From Paenibacillus timonensis (GTDB lineage: Bacteria; Bacillota; Bacilli; Paenibacillales; Paenibacillaceae), in the NCBI RefSeq assembly GCF_009725205.1, contig NZ_WNZY01000005.1:124001-188000 (forward strand): 64,000 nt of DNA, read 5' to 3'. The position numbers and the translations under genes were made by a program. Below, one piece after another: positions 54,447 through 61,613 of the stretch. A model generated the notes under the pieces. That model did no database searches and had not been told where the DNA came from. It was given only the letters and a program-made list of their open reading frames with translations. How positions within the stretch are numbered: the first letter of the stretch is position 1; each line of letters opens with the position of its first letter.

Positions 54447-54508
54447 AAAAAACGCCAAAAAAACACCAAAAAAACACCCTAACGACTCACCGGTGCTCCT
54501 TTGGCGTT
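54447..54508 (-). promoter_or_regulatory. cfr-like leader: hairpin with tandem 11-nt repeats and T6 tract
   Basis: On the minus strand, left arm AACGCCAAAGGAGCACC (54508-54492) can pair over 17 positions (with G-U pairs) with GGTGTTTTTTTGGCGTT (54467-54451), ending in T6. Three tandem copies of GG(T/C)GTTTTTT(T) (54478-54447) allow a second register using the first two copies. A 3-codon ORF lies in the loop, and its ribosome-binding site is in the left arm. Confidence 0.6.
54479..54490 (-). CDS. three-codon leader ORF upstream of the cfr-like gene
   Basis: GTG AGT CGT TAG (predicted M-S-R), preceded 5 nt upstream by AAAGGAG (54502-54496). It lies inside the attenuator-like hairpin. Translation would melt the left arm of the stem. 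Minimal leader ORFs of this kind control several ribosome-targeting resistance genes. Expression is unproven. Confidence 0.45.
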   Translation of the reverse strand: MSR

Positions 54509-54573
54509 ACCTCGACCTAAGCGATATCACATTGGACACGGAACGAAACGTTACTTTGAACGCTTTATGACCG

Positions 54574-54699
54574 CTAAGTATCCCTGTAAATCGCCGGACA
54601 AAGCTCCGGTCTCTGTATAGGTTTGATTTGAACCGTGTCAAGAGTCAGGTTTGTTGACAGGTTCGCTAAATCATCTACGACTTCCAGTTGGTCTTTCAT
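54574..54699 (-). CDS. 41-aa ORF between the ABC-F and cfr-like genes
   Basis: ATG 54699 has AAAGGAGG 9 nt upstream, as good as any site in the window. The product reads MKDQLEVVDDLANLSTNL, then TLDTVQIKPIQRPELCPAIY and RDT. It is acidic at the N-terminus with a Pro/Cys-containing C-terminal part, somewhat like a leader-plus-core peptide, but no modifying enzyme is nearby. No family recognised. It starts 42 nt after the ABC-F stop with no terminator between, so it is probably co-transcribed with it. Confidence 0.5.
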   Translation of the reverse strand: MKDQLEVVDDLANLSTNLTLDTVQIKPIQRPELCPAIYRDT

Positions 54700-54741
54700 T
54701 GGTTGATCCTCCTTTAAGTTTTAATAAATATATCTTTCGTT

Positions 54742-56220
54742 CTAGAGTCGTATTTGTTTCGTCGCGATCCGTTCGCAGAACTCGCGGTCATGCTCAACAA
54801 ACAAAATCGTAGGCGCATAGGCCAGCAGCAAATCTTCAATTTGCATGCGGGAGATCACGTCGATGAAATTCAGCGGTTCGTCCCAGACCAGCAAATGCGC
54901 TTTTTCGCAGAGACTTTTAGCGATCAGCACCTTCTTCTTCTGGCCGCCGCTGTAATCTGCCATATCCTTCTCAAACTGCAATCTGGAAAAATCCAACTTC
55001 CGTAAAATCGCTTTAAACAGACTCTCGTCAATGTCATGCGCTCTGGCAAAATCGGTCAAGTTTCCTTGCAGCCACGATGTTTCCTGCGAAACATAAGAAA
55101 TTTTCAACTGGCTTCCTAGACGTAACGCGCCTGAATAGCGGATGTCCTCGCCGCAGAGCAGTTTCAGGATGCTCGATTTGCCGGAGCCATTGCGTCCCAT
55201 CAGCACGATCCGATCCCCACGGTCGATCGTAAAGCTGATATCGTGACAAGCTTGCTTCTCTCCGTAATAAATCGAAACATGATCCAATTCGGCGAGCTGC
55301 GTTTTGTGGTAAGGCAGCTGTGCGATTTTTAGACTTTCCGAGGTTTCGATATTTTTGAGAAGGCGCGACTTCTCTTCGATCGCGGTCTGCTGCCGTTGCT
55401 CAATCGATTTGGAGCGTTGCATCATCTTAGCCGCTTTATGGCCGATATAGCCCTTGTCTACCTTCGAACCGGAATTTCGCGTACCGTTCTTCGTCTTCTC
55501 CACTTCATGCGACCAGTTACTCGTCCGTTTCGCCGCTTCCGACAAACGTTTGACGTCCTTCCGCAGCCTATCGTTTTCGGACAACTCATAGTTGTCCTGA
55601 CGCTGTTTATTTTCCCACCAATCGGAAAAATTGCCCTTTTGAATCTCAATGTTCGTCTTGTTGATGGACAGGATATGATCTACTGAGCGATCCAGAAAAG
55701 CACGGTCGTGAGATACAAGAATAAACCCGCTCTTGCGGTTTAAATAATCACCCACAAGCTCCCGCGCTTCCATGTCCAAGTGGTTGGTTGGTTCATCGAT
55801 CAGAAGAAAGCTGTTTTCTTTCAGGAACAACGCTGCCAGCATGACCTTCGTCTGTTCTCCGTTCGAGAGAGACTCAAAAGGCCGATATAACACATCGTCG
55901 GACACCTGAAGCAAGGAAAGCTCCCGTATGAACTCCCATAATACATAGTCCGGATAGATTTCCTCTACAACATCCAAGGTGTTATCTTCCTTATGTTTCA
56001 CATCAAAGGGGAAGTAATCGAAGCTTACATCCGCGGAGATTTGACCGCTGTATTCGTGTTTACCTTGCAGCAAATTTAAAAAGGTCGTCTTCCCCCGTCC
56101 GTTTCTTCCGGTAAAGCCAAGCTTCCAATCGGTGTCGATTTGAAAGCTCACATTCTCAAAGATATGATCGTAACTGCCTTCATAGGCAAACGTCAGATGG
56201 TTCACATTAATTAAGGACAT
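54742..56220 (-). CDS. Lsa-type ABC-F ribosomal protection protein
   Basis: This 492-residue soluble protein has two ABC domains and no membrane part. Domain 1: GRNGRGKTT, LSNGEQTKV, LLIDEPTNHLD. Domain 2: GRNGSGKSS, YSGGQKKKV, LLVWDEPLNFID. The interdomain linker (about 190-310) is the ribosome-probing region. The N-terminus MSLINVNHLTFAYEGSYDHI and FENVSFQIDTDWKLGFTG is nearly diagnostic of Lsa proteins, which dislodge lincosamides, streptogramin A and pleuromutilins from the peptidyl-transferase centre. ATG 56220 follows AGGAGG by 10 nt. It is preceded by a complete attenuator. Confidence 0.92.
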   Translation of the reverse strand: MSLINVNHLTFAYEGSYDHIFENVSFQIDTDWKLGFTGRNGRGKTTFLNLLQGKHEYSGQISADVSFDYFPFDVKHKEDNTLDVVEEIYPDYVLWEFIRELSLLQVSDDVLYRPFESLSNGEQTKVMLAALFLKENSFLLIDEPTNHLDMEARELVGDYLNRKSGFILVSHDRAFLDRSVDHILSINKTNIEIQKGNFSDWWENKQRQDNYELSENDRLRKDVKRLSEAAKRTSNWSHEVEKTKNGTRNSGSKVDKGYIGHKAAKMMQRSKSIEQRQQTAIEEKSRLLKNIETSESLKIAQLPYHKTQLAELDHVSIYYGEKQACHDISFTIDRGDRIVLMGRNGSGKSSILKLLCGEDIRYSGALRLGSQLKISYVSQETSWLQGNLTDFARAHDIDESLFKAILRKLDFSRLQFEKDMADYSGGQKKKVLIAKSLCEKAHLLVWDEPLNFIDVISRMQIEDLLLAYAPTILFVEHDREFCERIATKQIRL

Positions 56221-56240
56221 GAACAACATCCCTCCTACAT

Positions 56241-56282
56241 AAAAAGAATGGGCCGCAAGAAAGTTACCTTTCTTACAGCCCA
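56241..56282 (-). terminator. attenuator terminator in the ABC-F leader
   Basis: On the minus strand TGGGC...AAGAAAG-gtaa-CTTTCTT...GCCCA followed by TTCTTTTT (56248-56241), only a few bases before the ABC-F Shine-Dalgarno. A terminator in front of the gene means read-through must be regulated. Confidence 0.9.
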
Positions 56283-56350
56283 AAAATATAAATCAAATCC
56301 AACCCACGTCGGGTATGGATTTGTATATACGGTTGGAGTGAAAGGATGAA

Positions 56351-56363
56351 GTAACTTTCTTGC
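56351..56363 (-). promoter_or_regulatory. antiterminator element in the ABC-F leader
   Basis: On the minus strand GCAAGAAAGTTAC is a perfect 13-base complement of GTAACTTTCTTGC, the 3' half of the terminator stem (56267-56255). Its GCAAGAAA part is also complementary to TTTCTTGC inside the leader ORF (56422-56415). It can therefore pair either with the leader ORF or with the terminator. Confidence 0.8.
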
Positions 56364-56411
56364 ATAAGAAATAAACCGTGCGAATTACGTTCGCATTTCG
56401 GTTCCAAATCC

Positions 56412-56429
56412 TTAGCAAGAAATATCCAT
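56412..56429 (-). CDS. five-codon leader ORF of the ABC-F gene
   Basis: ATG GAT ATT TCT TGC TAA (MDISC), with GAGGGAG (56445-56439) exactly 9 nt upstream. Codons 3-5 contain the TTTCTTGC that pairs with the antiterminator. A ribosome stalled here by a drug would mask that sequence and free the antiterminator. A stable hairpin AACCG...TGCGAA/TTCGCA...CGGTT (56374-56403) separates the two. Confidence 0.7.
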   Translation of the reverse strand: MDISC

Positions 56430-56460
56430 CCGTTTCAACTCCCTCAATTTAGATAATAAA

Positions 56461-56489
56461 ATACTAACATAGTCCCTTATGAGGATCAA
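56461..56489 (-). promoter_or_regulatory. promoter of the ABC-F leader transcript
   Basis: On the minus strand TTGATC (56489-56484), a 17-nt spacer, then TAGTAT (56466-56461). The start site would be near 56454, giving a leader of about 235 nt. Confidence 0.7.
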
Positions 56490-56524
56490 GAAACATTATC
56501 GTAGGTTAAGAAGATAAGTCCATG

Positions 56525-58921
56525 TCAATTTTCTCTGTGGATGATGTAATTGAGCAAATGTTTCAAAAAAACGGGAGGTCGCGGGAGGTCCATCAACGCT
56601 TCCATCGCCAGGCAATAATGTTCCCACATCGCTTTGCTCGCGGCTACCGGCCCCAGTACCGTCACATAAGTTGAACTGTCATTCTCGGCGTCCTTCCCGG
56701 CCGGTTTGCCCAGTAAACGCGGATCCCCTTCCTCATCCAGCAGATCGTCTTTGATTTGGAAGGCGATGCCCATATGATAGGCGATTTTCTTCATAATCTC
56801 GATTTCCGTCTCCGAAACCCGAGCTAAAATGGCCGGCGCCACCAAACAAGCTTCAAATGCAATTCCTGTTTTGTAAAAGCATACCCGGTCAAGCTCCTCA
56901 ACAGTCAGCACTTTGCCCTTGGCGCTCAAATCCATCGCCTGCCCCATGCAAATCTTCGCGGCTTTCCGGGATAAGTACTGCAGCAACGCAAGCACAGATT
57001 GACGATCAAATTCCTTCAAAGAAGCCTGCTCCTCGACCGCTTTTTGAATGAGAAAAATGCCGGTTAGCTCTGCGATGGCACTGCCATGCAACTCATGCAA
57101 TGTCGGCCGGCCCCGGCGGGTTGCCGAGTTGTCCTGGGAAGGAAGGTCGTCGAAAATCAAGGATGCCGTATGCATGTACTCCAACGCGCGGAACAGCGGA
57201 GCCAAAGCAGCGGCATCCAAACCGTATTCCTGCACGCCCATCACCCAGGAGAGGATCGGCCGAAGCCGCTTTCCGTTGCCCTCAAGGCTGTAGTTCGCCG
57301 TTTCAAACAGCAGTCCGGTCTCCTTCATTCCTTCTTCAGTCGGCGGTTGAACCGGCAGCAAGTTGTTAATTTCGGCACGTGCCTTTTTGACGATGCTAAT
57401 GAATTCCTCCTGCTCCCGCCGGTTGCTTCGCATCGCGCCTAGCAATTGATCCCGCAGCATTTTATCATAAAACGCTACGTTCTCCGCTTGACGCACCAAC
57501 CGCTGGATTAACCGTTCCAGCTCCGGCTGCCCAAACGCAAAAATCTCCATGATGCGGTCAAACTCCTCTTGACCCACGCGCTGTCGATACCGCTTGAGTC
57601 CGTTGATCGCACGGTCAAGGATAATTTCCCGCGTCTTCGGTTCCGAACAGTACACCTCGTGAATCAAGTGGGAGATCACCGCCCAATAAAGCTCGAAAGG
57701 GTTAATCAAATCAGAACGTTTATCCCGGTACTTGAAGTAATAAGTGAACGGGGTCACTGCCCCGGTGTTCATATCCGCGAACATGTCGGCAAGGTCGTCG
57801 GCAAGCTGGTTGTACAGACCATAATAAAAGACGCGCTGCTCAAAACCCTCGTCCCTCGAAGCCCCGATCACAGAGCGTACGATCAATCGCGAGGATGCCG
57901 ATTTTAATATGATCGGCAAATATATGTCCTTGTTCGTATAATGCGCATGCGTCAGATCTTTGGTCCGGTCCTCATCCTGAGACTCAAAAAAGACAAGAGA
58001 CTGTTCAAAGAAAATTTCTTGGGTTTCCCGGTTCTGCACCTGACGGATATATTCATAAGCCTCTCGCAGCTCGGCATGGATAAAGCGGATCATTTCGAAA
58101 TGGTTCCCGGTCCACTCCCCCAGCTCCGGTACGATCCCGGTTCGAATCGTCATGCGGATCATTCGGGAGTACTGCTCTTTCTCCCCTTCATTCAACACCT
58201 CAGAGTCGAGAAGATCGTCGATGAATGGATACGTCAAACCATAATAATAACCCAGCTTCAGCGCATCCCCTAATCTGCGGGAACGTTCGCTGGAAGGGAT
58301 TCCCTCGTCCATCTCGTCAATCACGTGCATAACGACACCGAATATAATTTTGATCAACTTGCGTTCGGCTTCCTCCGCATTCATTGCTTCGGGCAAATGG
58401 GAGGATACCCGCTTCAGCTTATCGATGATCCAAATCATCTCCGGTTCAATCGCTTCACGCTGGGCCCACCGATACAACGCAACCATGCTGAGAAATTCGG
58501 AAGCGGGTTCCGAGGGATCATCGTCTTGGCGTTCCAAACGGCGTTTCAGTTCGGCCGTAAAACGCTCGATTCTTGCCAAGGTCCGCGGAGATGACAGATC
58601 ATGGCCCAAGTCGCGCAAGAACATGTAAGAAACGCTTCGCTCCAAATAGTCGTCCAACTTCCCGGTACGGGTTAACCAGGCAAGATAACGGGCAGAATCG
58701 GCAGGATCGGGCGAGGCGAAACGCCGAAACCATCGGGTTAGCTGAAAGGGGCGCGGAAGATGCCCCTTCTTCCATTCGCCGAAATCGTCAAGTAACGAAG
58801 CCGCGTAACCCTTATTGCGAATGTTTGTTTCCAGCGACGCCAAATATCCCTCCGCCTTATCCAGGGCCTGTCGATACCCGCGGTCCGCTGCCGCCTCCGT
58901 ACTTGTAGGGATTATCGTCAT
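56525..58921 (-). CDS. fused two-module class I prenyl synthase / terpene synthase-like protein
   Basis: This 798-residue protein has two parts. The C-terminal module (about 500-798) is a polyprenyl diphosphate synthase with GNGKRLRP (549-556), the first Asp-rich motif DDLPSQD (591-597), GQAMD, KTG and the second Asp-rich motif KDDLLDEEGD. The N-terminal module (about 1-480) is helical and carries two Asp-rich motifs with IDS-like spacing, IDDLLDSE (D235-D239) and LADDLADMFAD (D375 on), so it looks like a second class-I isoprenoid enzyme, possibly a terpene cyclase. A fused cyclase-prenyltransferase is known from fungi. Single prenyl synthases are about 300 aa. It is monocistronic. Confidence 0.75.
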   Translation of the reverse strand: MTIIPTSTEAAADRGYRQALDKAEGYLASLETNIRNKGYAASLLDDFGEWKKGHLPRPFQLTRWFRRFASPDPADSARYLAWLTRTGKLDDYLERSVSYMFLRDLGHDLSSPRTLARIERFTAELKRRLERQDDDPSEPASEFLSMVALYRWAQREAIEPEMIWIIDKLKRVSSHLPEAMNAEEAERKLIKIIFGVVMHVIDEMDEGIPSSERSRRLGDALKLGYYYGLTYPFIDDLLDSEVLNEGEKEQYSRMIRMTIRTGIVPELGEWTGNHFEMIRFIHAELREAYEYIRQVQNRETQEIFFEQSLVFFESQDEDRTKDLTHAHYTNKDIYLPIILKSASSRLIVRSVIGASRDEGFEQRVFYYGLYNQLADDLADMFADMNTGAVTPFTYYFKYRDKRSDLINPFELYWAVISHLIHEVYCSEPKTREIILDRAINGLKRYRQRVGQEEFDRIMEIFAFGQPELERLIQRLVRQAENVAFYDKMLRDQLLGAMRSNRREQEEFISIVKKARAEINNLLPVQPPTEEGMKETGLLFETANYSLEGNGKRLRPILSWVMGVQEYGLDAAALAPLFRALEYMHTASLIFDDLPSQDNSATRRGRPTLHELHGSAIAELTGIFLIQKAVEEQASLKEFDRQSVLALLQYLSRKAAKICMGQAMDLSAKGKVLTVEELDRVCFYKTGIAFEACLVAPAILARVSETEIEIMKKIAYHMGIAFQIKDDLLDEEGDPRLLGKPAGKDAENDSSTYVTVLGPVAASKAMWEHYCLAMEALMDLPRPPVFLKHLLNYIIHREN

Positions 58922-59053
58922 ATCATTATACCTCGGCTCAAGAATTCATTATAATCATAGTATAAAATAACAAGAAACGAAAACGGCAAGGGTCGGTGAT
59001 TCTCCTAGACCTAAGTCTGGGATCATGAGGGGAGTCGTCAAAAGGAAATGCGA

Positions 59054-59908
59054 ATGATTTCATTCTTCAGTTCCTTTGCGGCAGCATGGCGGGATTATCG
59101 GCTAGACTCCGGCACGCAGCTAGCAAATCGATATACGGTTCGGGAATTGATCGGCGAGGGCAGCTACGGGTTGACCTACAAATGCACGGACGAAACCACT
59201 GGCAGTATCGTGGCTGTCAAGCAAGCCCGGCCCAGCAAAGGGGAGTACGCCAAGCAACTGCTGGTGCATGAAGCCAATGTCTTAAAAACGCTACACCATC
59301 CGCGCATCCCCGGCTATTTAGATCAATTTGAGGAAGGTCGCAACAGCTACCTGGTCATGACTTTTTTAAGGGGGGCCACGTTGGAGGATTTGATTTTTGG
59401 ACAGGGCCGGAGATACGACGAAGCGGAATCCGTCAGGGTCACTCTTCAGTTGCTGGAACTGGTTGACGATATTCATCGTCAAGGATTCGTTCATCTTGAT
59501 TTACGCATCCCCAACGTCGTATTTCAGGAAGAAGAGTTATATCTCATCGATTTTGGCTTGTCCCGCGGAATTGGCGAGTCGCCGATTGCCCTGCCGCTTC
59601 AGGGGCGCTGGCACCAACGAGAACATGCGGCCTCCCGCGCCTTCATTCCCGCGGAACCGCAATCCGATCTGGAAGACGTTGGTCATTTCTTGTTATTTCT
59701 GCTCTACTCCACCTTTGATACGAAGCGTCAGTCCTCGCACCCGACTCATGGGAACCGCCAAATTTCAGAGTCAAGCTGGCAAGACGAATTACACCTGTCT
59801 AGTGAGCTGACAACCCGGGTCGAACGACTCCTTCAACTCCGGGATCCATATGCTCATGTATCGGAAGCGATCGCGGATCTGCAAGCCTTGCGGAGCCTGC
59901 AGCGTTGA
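59054..59908 (+). CDS. serine/threonine protein kinase, compact cytosolic
   Basis: This 284-residue Hanks-type kinase starts at ATG 59054 (AAAGGA 7 nt upstream; ATG 59048 is too close). It has the glycine loop GEGSYG (34-39), VAVK (K56), catalytic loop HLDLRIPN (147-154) and DFG (166-168). The usual HRDLKPxN reads H-L-D-L-R-I-P-N: Asp and Asn remain but the Arg and Lys are changed, so activity may be atypical. No membrane helix or PASTA domain is present, unlike PrkC. A Ser/Tyr/Arg-rich small protein gene follows directly. Confidence 0.85.
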   Translation: MISFFSSFAAAWRDYRLDSGTQLANRYTVRELIGEGSYGLTYKCTDETTGSIVAVKQARPSKGEYAKQLLVHEANVLKTLHHPRIPGYLDQFEEGRNSYLVMTFLRGATLEDLIFGQGRRYDEAESVRVTLQLLELVDDIHRQGFVHLDLRIPNVVFQEEELYLIDFGLSRGIGESPIALPLQGRWHQREHAASRAFIPAEPQSDLEDVGHFLLFLLYSTFDTKRQSSHPTHGNRQISESSWQDELHLSSELTTRVERLLQLRDPYAHVSEAIADLQALRSLQR

Positions 59909-59986
59909 ACGCCGGGTTTCTTTTATGTCCAACACCGAATACAATGGAAATAAAAGCAATTCAAATCAGAAAGGTGGGTTTATGAC

Positions 59987-60211
59987 ATGTTACGGAGATT
60001 CATCAATAAGTTCCTCCACTCAGCATCGCATAGTCACCGAAGGCATTACAGTAGCTCTGCCAGACGATTTGGACAGGGACCTTACAACGGCAAACGATAC
60101 AGCAGCAGCCAAGGTTATGCGAAGCCGATAGGCTCCTCCTCTGATCACAAGCGTCGTCATGGCCATATGGGCCAAGGGTATTATAAATCCAGAAGATATA
60201 GTTCCAGCTAG
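59987..60211 (+). CDS. Ser/Tyr/Arg/His-rich small protein, spore-coat-like
   Basis: This 74-residue protein starts at ATG 59987, 9 nt after AAAGGTGG. It reads MLRRFINKFLHSASHSHRRH followed by repeated YSSS/RYSSS and GQGYY blocks, ending KSRRYSSS. The composition (Ser, Tyr, Arg, His, Gly; low complexity) is that of Bacillales spore coat proteins. The repeated RYSSS/HYSSS units would make good kinase targets, and the gene lies 78 nt after a protein kinase gene. Another frame overlapping it (MTCYGDSS...) starts only 4 nt from the ribosome-binding site and is less likely. Confidence 0.6.
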   Translation: MLRRFINKFLHSASHSHRRHYSSSARRFGQGPYNGKRYSSSQGYAKPIGSSSDHKRRHGHMGQGYYKSRRYSSS

Positions 60212-60233
60212 CCGTGACCCCAATCGATAAAAT

Positions 60234-60270
60234 AAACGTGGAGTGTCTTATTGAAAGATACTCCACGTTT
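60234..60270. terminator. bidirectional terminator between the coat-like and hydrolase genes
   Basis: AAACGTGGAGTgTCTT-attg-AAGAtACTCCACGTTT, a long near-perfect stem between convergent genes. Confidence 0.9.
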
Positions 60271-60293
60271 GTTTAGCTTATCCGGCCTCATGT

Positions 60294-61577
60294 TTACGCC
60301 TCTTCAAGAATTCGTTGATTCAACCTTTTTTGCCACGCCACATCCTGCCAGAACGGATGATGCGGCGCGCAGTTGGAGCACAGCACCATGCCCCAGAAGC
60401 CCTGCTCCAGCCCTTTCTGAACCGCATATTCGGCAATGAACTTGCCGACAGGGCCTTCCTCGAAACCAGTTAGCAGCGGCGTGTAGCCGACGTAACCTTC
60501 CCCAATCACGACCGGAATCCCCTGTCGTCTGGCCCAGCGTCCGACTTCTGCATAACGTTGGTCCGTTTTTTGCAGCATCGACAACTTATGGGCATGATAT
60601 CGGTCATAAAGGAACAGGTCCCACTTGTCCGGGTCCGCCCAATCATGCAAGTAGAACAATCGCAAACCTACGGGGTTCCCTTGTAACCGCCACACCTCTT
60701 CCTTCGCTAGGCGGTAACTCTCAAACGGTGGCGCCTCCTCACGAAGCATCGCCTTCACCATCTCGTTCGGAAAGTCCCCCGCTTGGGAGCGCAGGTTCGT
60801 TGCATCCATCAACTCTTGCAGTACACCGTTTAAATACAGGTGGAAATGCGCGATCTGGACGTTTTGCGCCACCTGCTCCTTTCCATAGTCGCTGTTCAAG
60901 GTGTAGCACGCGGTGATCAGTATATCCGGATGGCGATCCTTCAAGTAGCCGACGGCTTCCTCTAGATACGGCTTCATTGCCTCGATGATTGCCGGGCTAT
61001 CCTCGAACGGAATTCCTTGATCCAAACCGATTTGCGCCAACCCGCCGAACTCGACTTCGTTATGAAGCTCTGCATAAGCGATTTGGTCTCGGTACCCCCG
61101 TTCCTTCAACATATCGATCAACCGGCTCATCGATCGAGCCAACGTCATAAATCGCTCGTGCGGCGGAATTTGCTGTAATTGGTCCGCCAGTTCCCGGCTC
61201 TCAAGAAAGGACGAACTCTGCTGATATTCCCATGAGGACAAGATCACGTAGCAGCCATGGGCTTGAGCTTGTCGGAACAGCTCCAGCAAATGCGCATGCC
61301 CGTCCAGCTCGGCTCCCCCCTGACAGTTATACCATCGCGTTCGCCGGCCGATCTCCCCCAGACTGCTGAATCGAAGCGGACCGGGACGCCGCCCTTGCTC
61401 GTCGAACAGGAAGAACGGCATAGCGCAAATTCGAATCGTGTTATACCCCCGCTCGACCAGCTCATCGAACCGCGACGCCAAATCGCAGTACGGCTCCCCC
61501 GGCCTTGTCATTGTATACCAGGAGAAATCCCATAGCGAAATCGTTAATTTGCGAGGCAAATGGTCGGGAATCCTCAT
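60294..61577 (-). CDS. cellulase-like glycoside hydrolase
   Basis: This 427-residue protein has no signal peptide and a TIM-barrel glycosidase pattern: LTISLWDFSWYT at the first strand, catalytic acid/base Glu in AELHNEVEF (about residue 172) and nucleophile Glu in IPVVIGEGYVGYTP (about 360). It resembles the sugar-binding cellulase-like family (PF12876) often encoded with sugar ABC transporters. Here it follows two permease genes and a binding protein on the same strand. It probably hydrolyses the imported oligosaccharide in the cytosol; the exact substrate is unknown. Confidence 0.75.
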   Translation of the reverse strand: MRIPDHLPRKLTISLWDFSWYTMTRPGEPYCDLASRFDELVERGYNTIRICAMPFFLFDEQGRRPGPLRFSSLGEIGRRTRWYNCQGGAELDGHAHLLELFRQAQAHGCYVILSSWEYQQSSSFLESRELADQLQQIPPHERFMTLARSMSRLIDMLKERGYRDQIAYAELHNEVEFGGLAQIGLDQGIPFEDSPAIIEAMKPYLEEAVGYLKDRHPDILITACYTLNSDYGKEQVAQNVQIAHFHLYLNGVLQELMDATNLRSQAGDFPNEMVKAMLREEAPPFESYRLAKEEVWRLQGNPVGLRLFYLHDWADPDKWDLFLYDRYHAHKLSMLQKTDQRYAEVGRWARRQGIPVVIGEGYVGYTPLLTGFEEGPVGKFIAEYAVQKGLEQGFWGMVLCSNCAPHHPFWQDVAWQKRLNQRILEEA

Positions 61578-61613
61578 TCTAGCTCAGCTCCTTCCTCCTA
61601 TTAATTCATCACA

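Noticed and set aside
59850..60131. 93-codon frame overlapping the kinase end and coat-like gene
   Set aside because: The better-spaced ribosome-binding site and spore-coat-like composition support the frame starting at 59987.
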